From Okapia johnstoni (taxonomy: Eukaryota > Chordata > Mammalia > Artiodactyla > Giraffidae), in assembly GCA_024291935.2 (NCBI GenBank), contig CM044315.1, forward strand, positions 56,642,385 through 56,706,384: a DNA stretch of 64,000 nt. Direction: 5' to 3'. The notes under the pieces are model-generated. The model worked only from the letters and a program-made list of their open reading frames with translations, had not been told where the DNA came from and did not search any database. This document shows positions 10,888 to 20,828 of the stretch, one piece after another (the stretch's first letter is position 1; each line of letters begins with the position of its first letter). Made by a program: the position numbers and the translations under genes.

Positions 10888-11136
10888 TTGTGATGGACTA
10901 AATGTTTATCTACCTCAAAATTCACATGTTGAAGCCCTAGTCCCCAACATTATCGTGTCTGTAGATGGAGCCCTTGGGAAGTTATTAGGTCACGAGAATA
11001 CAGCCTTCATGATGGGCCTAAGGACTTTATAAGAAGAGACAGAAGAGTGCTTGCTTCCTCTCTTGCTCTCTCTGCCATGTGAAGACTCACAAGAAGACAG
11101 CCATCTGTGGTTTTGCAGAATATTGTCACTGGGAGA
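10888..11136 (+). mobile_element. LTR fragment, ERVL-MaLR type
   Basis: Begins 'gtgatggactaaatgttt', then 'aaattcacatgttgaagccc', 'ttattaggtcacgagaat' and 'ctctctgccatgtgaagact', which is the usual order of a MaLR/MLT1-like LTR. It is non-coding. The 3' half is absent where the BOV-A2 begins. The exact subfamily is not resolved. Confidence 0.6.
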
Positions 11137-11385
11137 GGAGAAGGCAATGGCACCCCACTCCAGTACTCTTGCCTGGAAAATCCCATCGATGGAGGAGCCT
11201 GGTAGGCTGCAGTCCATGGGGTCGCAAAGAGTCGGACACGACTGAGCGACTTCACTTTCATTTTTCACTTTCATGCATTGGAGAAGGAAATGGCAACCCA
11301 CTCCAGTACTCTTGCCTGGAGAATGCCAGGGATGGTGGAGCCTGGTGGGCTGCCATCTGTGGGGTCGCACAGAGTTGGACACGAG
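11137..11385 (+). mobile_element. BOV-A2 SINE, 3'-clipped
   Basis: Two Bov-A units with the usual 'cactttcatttttcactttc' linker. The second unit stops after 'agagttggacacga' and lacks the (agc)n tail. It replaces the 3' half of the LTR before it, so insertion or later deletion removed flanking DNA. Open frames across it are SINE artefacts. Confidence 0.92.
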
Positions 11386-11395
11386 AAACCAGGTA

Positions 11396-11485
11396 AAGCA
11401 TTCATGGGACCTCTCTGTATTATTTCTTATCACTACATTAAATCTATAATTATTTCAAGATTAAACATTTAGTTTAAAAAATTAT
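11396..11485 (+). mobile_element. L1 3'-end-like fragment
   Basis: 'ggacctctctgtattatttc' followed by 'aaatctataattatttcaag' and 'tttagtttaaaa' resembles the 3' terminus of old L1M elements. It may be the end of the L1 seen at 10488-10885, split by the LTR and SINE. Confidence 0.45.
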
Positions 11486-12331
11486 TGTTGAAGTAATAAA
11501 TATAGTGCATTAACTAAGAATAAGGAAAAAATGATTTTCCAAAGAAGTTATGGTTGTGTTACTAGAAGAATAGAACATGAATATTATGTACAGACAACTG
11601 TCCAGCATAGAAAGATATCAAAACTTATTTACTCCTGTTACTAGATGTTACTGTTTCATATTTACATTGTTTATCAAGAATTTGGAAAAGCAGATATGAC
11701 TTGTCCTTCTTCTGCCAATGGCAATTTTATAACTGCTTAAATTTCTAACATAGTTTTTAATTATACTTTGGAGGAATACAAAATAACCTACTACTACATC
11801 AAAGAAGACATGCATTAGGGATGGGGGAATAAAATAAATAAATTAGATTTATAAATAAAAATTTCCTGTTGACCTGATATTTTTATAAACTAGAGAGTTG
11901 TACAGAATATCTAAAGCCAAACCATAGCTACAGAGTAATGAGCTTAACAAGCTTTTAGTATGTATCATAAGAGTACTGAAGTTTCTTTTTTAAAGATGTC
12001 CTGCTTTCATATTACCTGTGTTCAAACTTAAAAGTTTGTCTCAACTAAGCAGGATAACAGAAGCAGAAGGAATGGCAAGTTGGTCAAGTTACCAGTAGCA
12101 CCAATCAGCATTCTCTGTACACTCACAGAGGGCTTGGAACTGGACTGTCATGGAAGCAGATGCCAAAGAAGCAGTTCTTTCTTGGATTCACCAAAGATTA
12201 TTTAACTCCTTCCATAGGTTAAAAACACAGAAGCCATTTACGCAGACCACTGAGGAGAATGTGGCAAGGATTACAGACTCTGCATGTAAAATGAAAGCAA
12301 ACAGAATGGATATATGCTCATAGAGATCTAC

Positions 12332-12332
<1 letters not shown>
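11486..12332. other. Unassigned AT-rich DNA
   Basis: No gene and no repeat confidently recognised. It leads into a (CA)n tract. Confidence 0.4.

Positions 12333-12362
<30 letters not shown>
12333..12362 (+). repeat. (AC)n microsatellite
   Basis: About 15 uninterrupted AC units in otherwise non-repetitive DNA. Confidence 0.95.
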
Positions 12363-12365
<3 letters not shown>

Positions 12366-12469
12366 TGGCATTTGAAGGAAACTCCTGACACTAAAAGCAA
12401 AAATTTACCTTTTTTCATGAGTTTAGGCTTTTTTTCAATTATTATTAATAGCTTTCATTTTTTTTTCTA

Positions 12470-12690
12470 AAACTATTCTATGTATGGCACTGAACTAGGA
12501 GAAATTTACATATATGATGCCTACTCATTACAAAAATACTAAAGGGTAAGTATTTCTATCTACATTTAACAGAATTATAGACTAAGGTTCAAGATGTTAA
12601 AGTTGCACACTTAAGATGTTATAGCTGGTAACTAGGACTCCAGTCTAAGTATGTTAAACTATAAAACCTACTTTCTCTTTTCACCATCAT
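12470..12690 (+). mobile_element. MIR-like SINE
   Basis: Order matches MIR: 'tatggcactgaactaggag', 'gatgcctactcattac', 'ctatctacatttaacagaat', 'agttgcacacttaagatg', 'agctggtaactaggactcca'. Substitution-rich and indel-rich, as expected for this age. Confidence 0.6.
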
Positions 12691-12884
12691 ACCCTAATTT
12701 GATTTTCTGAATGTAATCACACATCTTTTTCCATCTCTTATCACAAACATTTGATAGGCATTAGAGTTAGAGAATATGGGGATACTCTGTCATGCCCCCA
12801 TTCTGTCATTTGATAGTAGGAAGAAGGGAAAGGCTCTCTTGCTCTAGTGAAGTATTAATGTACCAAAAGTAAACAAAACATCAT
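12691..12884. other. Short unassigned stretch
   Basis: Nothing recognised between the MIR-like piece and the L1. Confidence 0.4.
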
Positions 12885-14092
12885 CTGTACAGTGTAGTAC
12901 TAGCATAGGGATATATTTATAGACCAATGGAATAGAATTGAGAGTCTAGAAATAAACCCATACACAAATAGACAATTAAATTTTGACAAGGGCACCAAGA
13001 CCACTCAAAAGAGAAAGAAGAGTTTCTCCAATAAATTATGCTGGTAAAATCTGGAAAATTTAATGCAAAAAGAGTGACTCTGAACTCCCTTATACAAAAA
13101 TTAACTAAAGTGGATCAAAGACTTAAATATAATGCTGAAACTATAAAACTATTACAAGAAAACAGAGATGACTTTGGATTTGGCAATGGATTCTGAGATT
13201 TGACACCAAAAGCACAAGCAACAAAAGGATAAATACACTAAAAGACATACAAATTAAACTTCTTAAAAATAAAAAATTGGTCCATCAAAGTGCATTCATA
13301 TCCATTCATACATATAAAAAAGTAAAAAGATGACCTACAGAATGGGAAGAAATATTTATAAATCATATATTTATTTGATAAAGGTTTGTTATCCAGAATA
13401 TATAAAGAATGCTTAAACTGAACAACAAAAAGGGAAACAACCCAATTAAATAATAGGCAAAATACTTAAATAGATATTTTTCTAAAGAAGATATAGAAAT
13501 GGCTAACAAGCATATAAAAAGATGTTCAATATAATTGGCCATTAAGGAAATTCAAACAAAAACCATGATATACTACCTCACATCCACGGGAAGGTTATTA
13601 ACTTCATATATACATACACACATACAGAAGCTAAGAGTTGGTAAGAATGTGAGGATATAACAACCTTCACACATTCCTAATTAGAATGTAAAATGTTGCA
13701 GCAACTTTGGAAAACAGTTCTGTGTTTCCTCAAAAGGTTAAACATAGAATTAAAGTATGAGTCAGCAATTCCACTGCTAGGTATATACACACCCCCAAAG
13801 AACTGAAAATAGGTACTGAAGAAAACACGTGTTGCTGAATGTTCAGAACAACACTATTTACAAAAGCCACAAGGTGGAAACACTCCAAATGTTTGTCAAC
13901 AGATGAATGGATAAGAAAAGTTGGGTATGTTATACAGTATAATATTATTGTCATAAAAGGAATAAAATACTGACACATGCTAAAACTTGAATGAACCTCA
14001 AAAACATTATGCCGAGAAGAGAAAGATGTAAAAGTTCACATGTATCAGTCCTTTGATATGAACTACCAAGAACAGGCAAGTCCATAGAGACA
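12885..14092 (+). mobile_element. Old L1 LINE, left part (ORF2 C-terminus and 3' UTR start)
   Basis: Sense L1: 'atagaccaatggaatagaat', 'aacccatacacaaatagaca', 'caaagacttaaatataatgc', 'agcaattccactgctaggta', 'aacagatgaatggataag'. The coding frame is fully broken. It enters the 3' UTR ('agaacaggcaagtccataga') and stops at 14092. The same element resumes at 16527 with the next 3' UTR bases, so 14093-16526 is an insertion. Confidence 0.8.
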
Positions 14093-15590
14093 CTGGACCT
14101 TAAGAAGCATCACTGTGAATAAAGCTAGTGGAGGTGATGGAATTCCAGCTGAGCTATTTCAAGTCCTAACAGATGATGCTGTGAAAGTGCTGCACTCAAT
14201 ATGCCAGCAAATTTGGAAAACTCAGCAGGGGTCACGGGCCTGGAAAAAGTCAGCTTAAATTCCAATCCCAAAGAAAGGCAATGCCAAAGAATGTTAAAAC
14301 TACTGCACAATTGCACTCATCTCACATGTTAGCAAAGTAATGTTCAAAATTCTCCAAGCAAGGTTTCAACAATACGAGAACCAAGAACTTGCAGATAATT
14401 CAAAATGGATTTAGAAAAGGCAGAGGAACCAGAGATCAAATTTCCAACATCCATTGGATCACAGAAAAAGCAAGAGAGTTCCAGAAATACATCTACTTCT
14501 GCTTTATTGACTATGCCAAAGCCTTTGACTGTGTGGATCACAACAAACTGTGGAAAAGTCTTCAAGAGTTGGGAATACCAGACCACTTGACCTGCCTCCT
14601 GAGAAATCTGTATGTAGGTCAAGAAGCAACAGTTAGAACTGAACATGGAATGACAGACTGGTTTCAAATTGGGAACGGAGTAAGCCAAGGCTGTATATTG
14701 TCACCCTGCTTATTTAACTTATATGGAGAGTACGTCATGCAAAATGCTGGGCTGGATGAAGCACAAGATGGAATCAAGATTGCTGGGAGAAATATCAATA
14801 ACCTCAGATACGCAGATGACACCACCCTTATGGCAGAAAGTGAAGAGAAACTGAAGAGCCTCTTGATAAAAGTGAAAGAGGAGAGTGAAAAAGCTGGCTT
14901 AAAACTCAACATTCAAAAAACAAAGATCATGGCATCCAGTCCCCATTACTTCAGGGCAAATAGATGGGGAAACAATGGAAACAGTGGCTGACTTTATTTT
15001 CTTGGGCTTCAAAATCACTGCAGATGGTGACTGCAGCCATGAAATTAAAAAACACTTGTTCCTTGGAAGAAAAGCTATGACAACCTAGACAGCATATTAA
15101 GAAGCAGAGACATTACTTTGCCAACAAAGGTCCGTCTAGTCAAAGCTATGGTTTTTCTAGTAGTCACATATGGATGTGAGAGTTGGACCATAAAGTAATC
15201 TGAGCATCGAAGAATTGATGCTTTTGAACTATGGCATTGAAGAAGGCTCTTGAGAGTCCCTTGGACTGCAAGGAGATCAAACCAGTCAATCCTAAAGGAA
15301 ATCAGTCCTGAATATTCATTGGAAGGATTGATGCTGAAGCTGAAGTTCCGATACTTTGGCCACCGGATGGGAAGAAATTGTCTCATTGGAAAAGACCCTG
15401 ATGCTGGGAAAGATCGAAGGCAAAAGGAAAAGGGGATGACAGAGGATGAGATGGTTGGATGGTATCACTGGCTCAATGGACATGAGCTTGAGTAAGCCCC
15501 AGGAGTTGGGAGAAGGACAGGGAAGCCTGGCGTGCTATGGTCCATGGGGTCACAAAGAGTCAGACATGACTGAGCAACTGAACTGACTAG
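14093..15590 (+). mobile_element. BovB LINE, 5'-truncated, RT to 3' end
   Basis: Starts in the segment encoding '..ALESITTNKASGGDGIPAELFQ' upstream of the RT fingers. It continues through the RT palm and C-terminal region to the BovB 3' end ('gactgagcaactgaactgac'). It is inserted in the 3' UTR of the older L1. A second BovB 3' end lies 850 bp further on, immediately before the L1 resumes (see findings). Confidence 0.92.
14389..14991 (+). pseudogene. BovB reverse transcriptase core remnant
   Basis: An open stretch of 200 codons spans the RT palm. Motif A is 'CFIDYAKAFDCVDH' with its catalytic Asp. Motif B is 'NGVSQGCILSPCLFNLY'. Motif C is 'LRYADDTTLMAE' with the YADD metal-binding pair. Then comes 'GLKLNIQKTKIMASS', after which a 1-bp shift near 14945 turns the frame into unrelated residues. 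Further breaks lie downstream (an in-frame TAA near 15196). The homologous frame also extends upstream of the first ATG. The endonuclease domain is absent. The catalytic motifs look intact but the protein is not complete. Confidence 0.88.
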
Positions 15591-16440
15591 GAGGTATATA
15601 GACTTGCATTTGGAGACATGATTTCAACTGGATCATGGAGTTTAGATTATGGAGTGGGAGCAACTTAATGAAACTAGGTTTTAGGAGTAAATTCTTTCCC
15701 AAGGAGCCTTCCCTGGGACTTCCCTGGTGGCGCAGTGGATAAGAATCTGCCTGCCAATTCAGTGGACGTGGTTTTAATCCCTGGTCCAGGAAGATTCCAT
15801 ATACCTTGGAGAAACTAAGCCCATGCATCGTAATTACTGAGCTCACACTCTAGAGCCCACAAGCTGCAACTACTGAAGCCTGGATGCCTAGAGTCTGTGC
15901 TCCGCAACAGTGAGAAGCCTGCACACTGCAATGATGAGTAGCTCCCACTTACTGCAGCAAAAGACAGGTCAGACAAAGCAATGAAGACCGAGCATAACCA
16001 AAAAAAATTTTAAATAAATAAATAATATTATAAAAAAAGAAGCCTTCCCTGTATCTAGGCCATGCCGGATCTCCTCCAGCATGCGTCACATGACCCTCAG
16101 AGACTAATATCACAGTAACTGATGTACATTTCTCTGATCGTCTCTGGGGCTCCAAGCACTGAAGGAGAATTAACTGGTATCCACACACTTCTCCCTTCTT
16201 CACAGTACCTTGCATGGGACAATGCCCACCTCCCCTCCTCCCAAAATGTTTGTTGAATGACTGAAAGAACATGCAATCATACAAACTTTTCCACCTGAAG
16301 ATAACCTTCTCGACCAGAATTCCATTCCTGTGGATCTCAACCAATGTCTCTTGGAACTGTCCTGTAGATCAAACCAGAACAGACTTGCCAAATCCAATAT
16401 AGGATACATAGTTTAATTTAAATTTCAGATAAACAACAAA
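15591..16440 (+). other. Segment between two BovB 3' ends (putative 3' transduction)
   Basis: About 850 bp of mostly non-repetitive DNA, including a CHR SINE that arrived later (own TSD). Without that SINE it is about 510 bp. It lies between a complete BovB 3' end and a second short BovB tail, all inside one L1. A stretch at about 16375-16440 ('ggatacatagtttaattt', 'cagataaacaacaaa') resembles an old DNA-transposon fragment. Confidence 0.5.
15705..16051 (+). mobile_element. CHR-type tRNA SINE with TSD
   Basis: Body at 15716-16040: head 'acttccctggtggcgcagtg', then 'gcctgccaattcagtgg', the 'gctgcaactactgaagcc' repeats and an 'aaataaataaataat' tail. An exact 11-bp TSD (agccttccctg) lies at 15705-15715 and 16041-16051. 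Confidence 0.92.
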
Positions 16441-16526
16441 GTTGGTGATGGACAGGGAAGCCTGGGGTGCTGAGGTTCATGGGGTTGCAAAGAGTCAGAC
16501 AGGACTGAGTGACTGAACTAAACTGG
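16441..16526 (+). mobile_element. BovB 3' tail, 86 bp
   Basis: 'ttggtgatggacagggaagc', 'ctggggtgctgaggttcat' and 'gactgagtgactgaactaaa' are the terminal bases of BovB. They abut the resumed L1 3' UTR directly. There is no upstream BovB coding sequence. Confidence 0.85.
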
Positions 16527-16745
16527 TAACAGACAGAAATCAACTGGTGGTGCCAGAAGAAGAGAGTAAAGGAAAATAGAGTGATTACTTATGGAGTAAA
16601 AGGTAGGGATGTTCTTCTTATATGATTAAAATGTTTAGAATGTAGAGGTGGTGGTTTCATAACACTGTGAGTGCACTAAATGACAGTGAATTTTACACTT
16701 TAAAAAGGTTAATTGTATTATTTGAATTTCACTTTAGTAAAAACA
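16527..16745 (+). mobile_element. Old L1 LINE, right part (3' UTR end)
   Basis: Continues the L1 that stopped at 14092: 'agacagaaatcaactggtgg', 'gattaaaatgtttagaatg', 'aacactgtgagtgcactaaa', 'gaattttacactttaaaaag'. These are the usual L1M 3' terminal phrases. Confidence 0.75.
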
Positions 16746-17841
16746 AGTGAGCAGGTATGAGCTGTTATGACCTCAAACATCTCTAGTACTTCATTTCTGA
16801 GATAAACTTGGGTAGTCTAGGATCTCTGTGTTTATTATATTCTTTAAGTTCCTTGCTTTCATATATCTCATTTTCACCACTATAACCAGATAGCAAGATC
16901 AAAGCACCCTACTTCATTTAGTTACTGTATCTTTAAGTAAGTTCCAATATATACATATTTTACCTAATAAAAAGACCTTATATCCTCAGCCTTTCAATCT
17001 TACATATTAGAAAAATGTTAACTTCTCTCCATAAACACCATGAGAAAAGCTTTGATAATCAAATCTATTTTGATGTAGTCAAAGCACTGAGAAAATGACT
17101 GTCATTCAGGAGAAAAATATCAATATCAATTTTGCTCACAAATTTATTTTGTGAGCACTCAAACTGCACTACAGGAAAACTAAGAAAACCTAATTTTTAT
17201 TTGATCAAAATATTTTGCAACTGTAAAATAAGACAAAAGGTACAATGAAGAGAATTGGAACAATTTAGAAATATTCATCATGTCACCAACCAACAGAATC
17301 ACATATTATTACCATCCTGACATCTTTAACAATGACTTCAGATTTTATGATTCTCATGGACAGCAGATGTGGGCAGGGCTAAACCTGGCTTCTGAACTTT
17401 TTTGAAAAACTCTCTTTGTACTCTAGATAATGTTACTTTTTTTAAAACTTTGGAGGAGTTACTTAACTTTCAGAGGATTTGTTCAAGCACAAAGTGTGAT
17501 CATATGTGGAAAAATGTTTTGTGAAAATACAAAAAAAAATACCCTAAAGTATAAAAAACATTATTTACACACTCTGTAAAAATTAGTGGGGGAAAAAAAA
17601 AAAAACATTAAAGCTGCTGGATCATACAATGAGATTTTTAACAAGTGTATTCATTCATTTAACATTTACTGGACTTAACATGCAGAAGGTACCATAAGAG
17701 GTATTAGGAATGTGAAAACAAAAAGAAAGCCTTTAACCTCAATTTGTTTTCAGTATGAAGACAGGATCCAGTCAAAGGATGGACAGAATATGATGAATAT
17801 GTAGGAAAGGAGTAGCAGGTCAAAGGATGCCTTCCTATGAG
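16746..17841. other. Unassigned DNA
   Basis: No gene. A hairpin with 10-bp arms lies at 17133-17157 (tgctcacaaa / tttgtgagca, 5-nt loop). A poly(A)-rich run lies near 17591-17604. 17645-17715 has an L2-like phrase ('ttcattcatttaacatttac'). Confidence 0.4.
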
Positions 17842-18074
17842 ACATTATATCAAGTGAAAGTGAAGTCACTCAGTCATGTCCAACTCTTTGCAACCTCATG
17901 GATTATAGCCTATCAGGCTCCTCCATCCATAGAATTTTCCAGGCAAGAGTATTGGAGTGGGTTGCCATTTCCTTCTCCAGGGGATCTTCCTGACCCAGGG
18001 ATCAAACCCAGGGCTCTCCCACATTGCAGGCAGATGCTTTACCATCTGAGCCACCAGGGTGAACATATATCAAG
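17842..18074 (-). mobile_element. Bov-tA SINE, antisense
   Basis: Antisense tail 'gtgaagtcactcagtcatgt', body 'attggagtgggttgccattt' and tRNA-like head ending 'ttaccatctgagccaccagg'. An imperfect TSD (acattatatcaag / acatatatcaag) lies at 17842-17854 and 18063-18074. Confidence 0.9.
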
Positions 18075-18419
18075 ACATTCCTTCAATCCTGAGAGAGGAG
18101 TTCAGCAAATCAATGAAAACCAAATATCTGAGAGTCTAACAGACAGAAGGCACCTAGTCATGATAAATAATGTTGTATGGGGAGAAATATAAGTATTTTA
18201 ATAGAAAAAAATTATAGGAGGGGTTATATAAGTTCAAGTTAAAATGCTAAGCAAGGAACAAATCATGAAGGAAGTCAAAACAGGTGCCTTGAAAAGGAGT
18301 GTGTCCTTGATCTTGAAGACATTCAGCGAGAATCAAATGCTTTGAACATATGAGAGATCTGATAATATTTGCACTGCAGTATAAATTTGGATTGCAGTAT
18401 GATACATAGGTTAGAAAGA
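18075..18419. other. Unassigned DNA
   Basis: Nothing recognised. Confidence 0.4.
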
Positions 18420-19500
18420 CTTCATTTCTAGCAATACTGGAGACTAGATGGTAGACTAGATATGTGTAAAACCCTTCTAGTACAAAAGAAAAAAAAAAAC
18501 AGTGATTGTTTAAATTTAAATGACCTTCCTAACAATTAACTAAATCATAATAAAGGGAAATATCTGAGGTCCAAAATGTCAAAAGAGCATGATTCCTAAA
18601 TTTAGGTGAACTTTGTGGTCTTAATTTGCTCAGGGGGTTGGGATATCTTCCAAACCTGAGTACTCAGGAGTGTGGGTATTAACAGGGAAGTCACTTATAT
18701 CTATCAAGAACAAGAGAAAAGGTTTGGTGTCAATCATTGTGGGAAGTCAGATCAGAAAACCTCAAGAAGCAAAAACCCTAGAAGACAGATGTCACCAGGT
18801 GGTAAACTAAAAAAAAACACAGAGACAGAAAGTAAGAAGAATTTGGGTAGAGGGGGAGAAAATCTCCCCTAAAGTTCCTAACCAGCACTCATAGAGTATC
18901 ATGCTTGAACTCATACTGCCTGAGAGCATTCTCTTTTCACAAGAGGTCAATAGTATAGTTTTAAGAAATCCAGGTTAGTCATGCAACCAATACCAGGCAA
19001 AAGGAAATGCAAACGCCTGGTGACATAATACACAGTAAAACCAGGATTTCTCACATATGAAGTTTCATGGAAATTATCTATCAATAGATGAAAATCTCAC
19101 AACACCAAGGAAATAAATCATTAGGAATGAGAATTCTAAAGAAAAAGCAAAAATCTGAAAATATTAGGATTATCAGCCAAAAATGACAAAAATATGTTTC
19201 AAGAACTAAAAGAGACTAAAGAATAACAGAAGAAATAAAAGACTATCAAACATGAGCCAGGCAGCTTTTAAAATGGATAAAACGAACATCTGGAAATACA
19301 TATTTTAATTGAAAAATAAAATTGGTTAGAAACAGGTTAACCAACTAATAGGTTAACCAACTAAAGGTGGAATTCATAAAAGAACGGGCATTAAAAAATA
19401 AATAATTCAATGCAAAGTATATACAAGATAGCATATATGAAAAAGACACAGGGAAACAGAGTTCTAACTGAAGAGACTAGAAAGCAAGGAGAAGCCATAT
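18420..19500 (+). mobile_element. Possible old L1 5' UTR / ORF1-like region
   Basis: Adenine-rich sense DNA with phrases such as 'ttcaagaactaaaagagact', 'gaagaaataaaagactatca' and 'gaaaataaaattggttag', typical of old L1M 5' UTR and ORF1 beginnings. There is no open frame and the assignment is tentative. A 15-bp tandem duplication (aggttaaccaactaa) lies at about 19335-19366. Confidence 0.4.
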
Positions 19501-19504
19501 TAGA

Positions 19505-19645
19505 AGGAGGTGGGATGCGGGGTGCGGTGGGAGGAAGCTCCAAGAGGAAGCGGGTCTAGTATATACTTAGCTGATTCACTTCATTGTACAGTAGAAACTA
19601 ACACAACATTGTAAAGCACTATACTCCAATTTCTTTTTTTAAAGA
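19505..19645 (+). mobile_element. L1 3' terminus
   Basis: G-rich 'gatgcggggtgcggtgggag', then 'agctgattcacttcattgta', 'gaaactaacacaacattgta' and 'agcactatactccaattt', the same 3' end as the L1 at 5798-6870. It is severely 5'-truncated. Confidence 0.8.
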
Positions 19646-20298
19646 GTTATTCACTGAATCTTTTGACTCTGGCTATAAAGAAAAAGCTTTTATCAGACCA
19701 ACCTCTTGCTAAGAACTGTACTACTAGATAAACAAACAAACAAGTGTCTGTGAACCAAATTTAAAATCTCTTTTTATTTGGTTAAGCCCATTTACATTTA
19801 TTGATATAACTGATAAGTTTTAAATATTAAATGTACTATGTTTATTTTCTGTTTGTTTACCTTATTATGTGTTTTTTCTTGTCCTTAATTTCATTTGGTG
19901 TCAAAAATTTCTGTTTTGATTGTATTGATTACTTTTGCACTTTGATAATTGTTAAAATTTCCTTGTAACTCTATTTTCTTATCTAATCTTTACCCTTTGA
20001 CTCTCAAATAATGCTTAAAAAACATAGTAATTTAGCTTATTCTATTTTGATTATTTCTCCCAACTCCTATTTTAGTGGCATTGTTTCTATTTTCTAAGAG
20101 CATGTATTTATACATTATTCTTCTACCATTCTCACCTTTATTAATCTTAAATTCAAAAAATCTTACATTTTGAATTTAAAAACTTCTGTTGCTAAAATTT
20201 CTCTAGTCATTTCTTGGTTGGATCAAATTCATTCTCTAATAGTCTGGCCCAAGAAGGGTTCAAGGATAACAATATTTCTTAAGTTATTGTAAGTTTGC
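19646..20298. other. T-rich DNA, possible antisense L1
   Basis: T-rich with phrases such as 'ggttaagcccatttacattt' and 'tattgatataactgataag' that recall antisense L1, but it is too decayed to assign. Confidence 0.35.
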
Positions 20299-20506
20299 TG
20301 TTGTTTAGTCACTGAGTTGTGTCCGACTCTTGTGCAATTCCATGGACTGTAGCTACCAGGCTCCTCTGTCCATGGAATTTCCCAGGCAAGAATACTGAAA
20401 TGGGTTGCCATTTCCTTCTCCAGGGGATCTTCTTGACCATGAATTGAACCCACAGCTCCTGCACTGGCAGGTGGATTCTTTACCAGTGAGTCACCTAGGA
20501 AGCCTA
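20299..20506 (-). mobile_element. Bov-tA SINE, antisense
   Basis: Antisense order: 'gttgtttagtcactgagttg', 'caggctcctctgtccatgg', 'gccatttccttctccagggg' and head remnant 'ttaccagtgagtcacctagg'. The TSD is weak (gtaagttt/gaaagttt). Confidence 0.9.
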
Positions 20507-20822
20507 TAGAAAGTTTACAACTATTTATATACGGCCATGATATTTAAAGCACAACCCGGATATAAAATACTTGATTCACATTTTAGTACTTTGAGTTTCT
20601 TGAAAATGCTGCTCCTCTGATAGTTTGATTTACCTGTTGCTTTTCTAGAGGCCCTGATAATTTGCATTTATAACTCACGGTTTTACTTAATACATATCAG
20701 AGTTGGTAATTCTGGGACAATTTTCCCAGATATTTGGTGGATCCTGTAAATAAATTTAAATATATGTGTGCATATGTGTGTATTTCTAAATTTTTTCTCC
20801 TGTTGGAATTTTAAACATTAGT
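20507..20822. other. Unassigned AT-rich DNA
   Basis: No gene or repeat recognised between the Bov-tA and the BovB. Confidence 0.4.
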
Positions 20823-20828
20823 CTTGTT

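Noticed and set aside
11007..11433. Several overlapping frames of 64-147 codons on both strands
   Set aside because: All lie in a BOV-A2 SINE and flanking LTR. The same 'peptides' recur at every SINE copy (2.9, 34, 47.5 and 63 kb).
17133..17157. 10-bp-arm hairpin as a terminator or miRNA
   Set aside because: The arms are short and isolated, with no adjoining gene or longer precursor-like fold.
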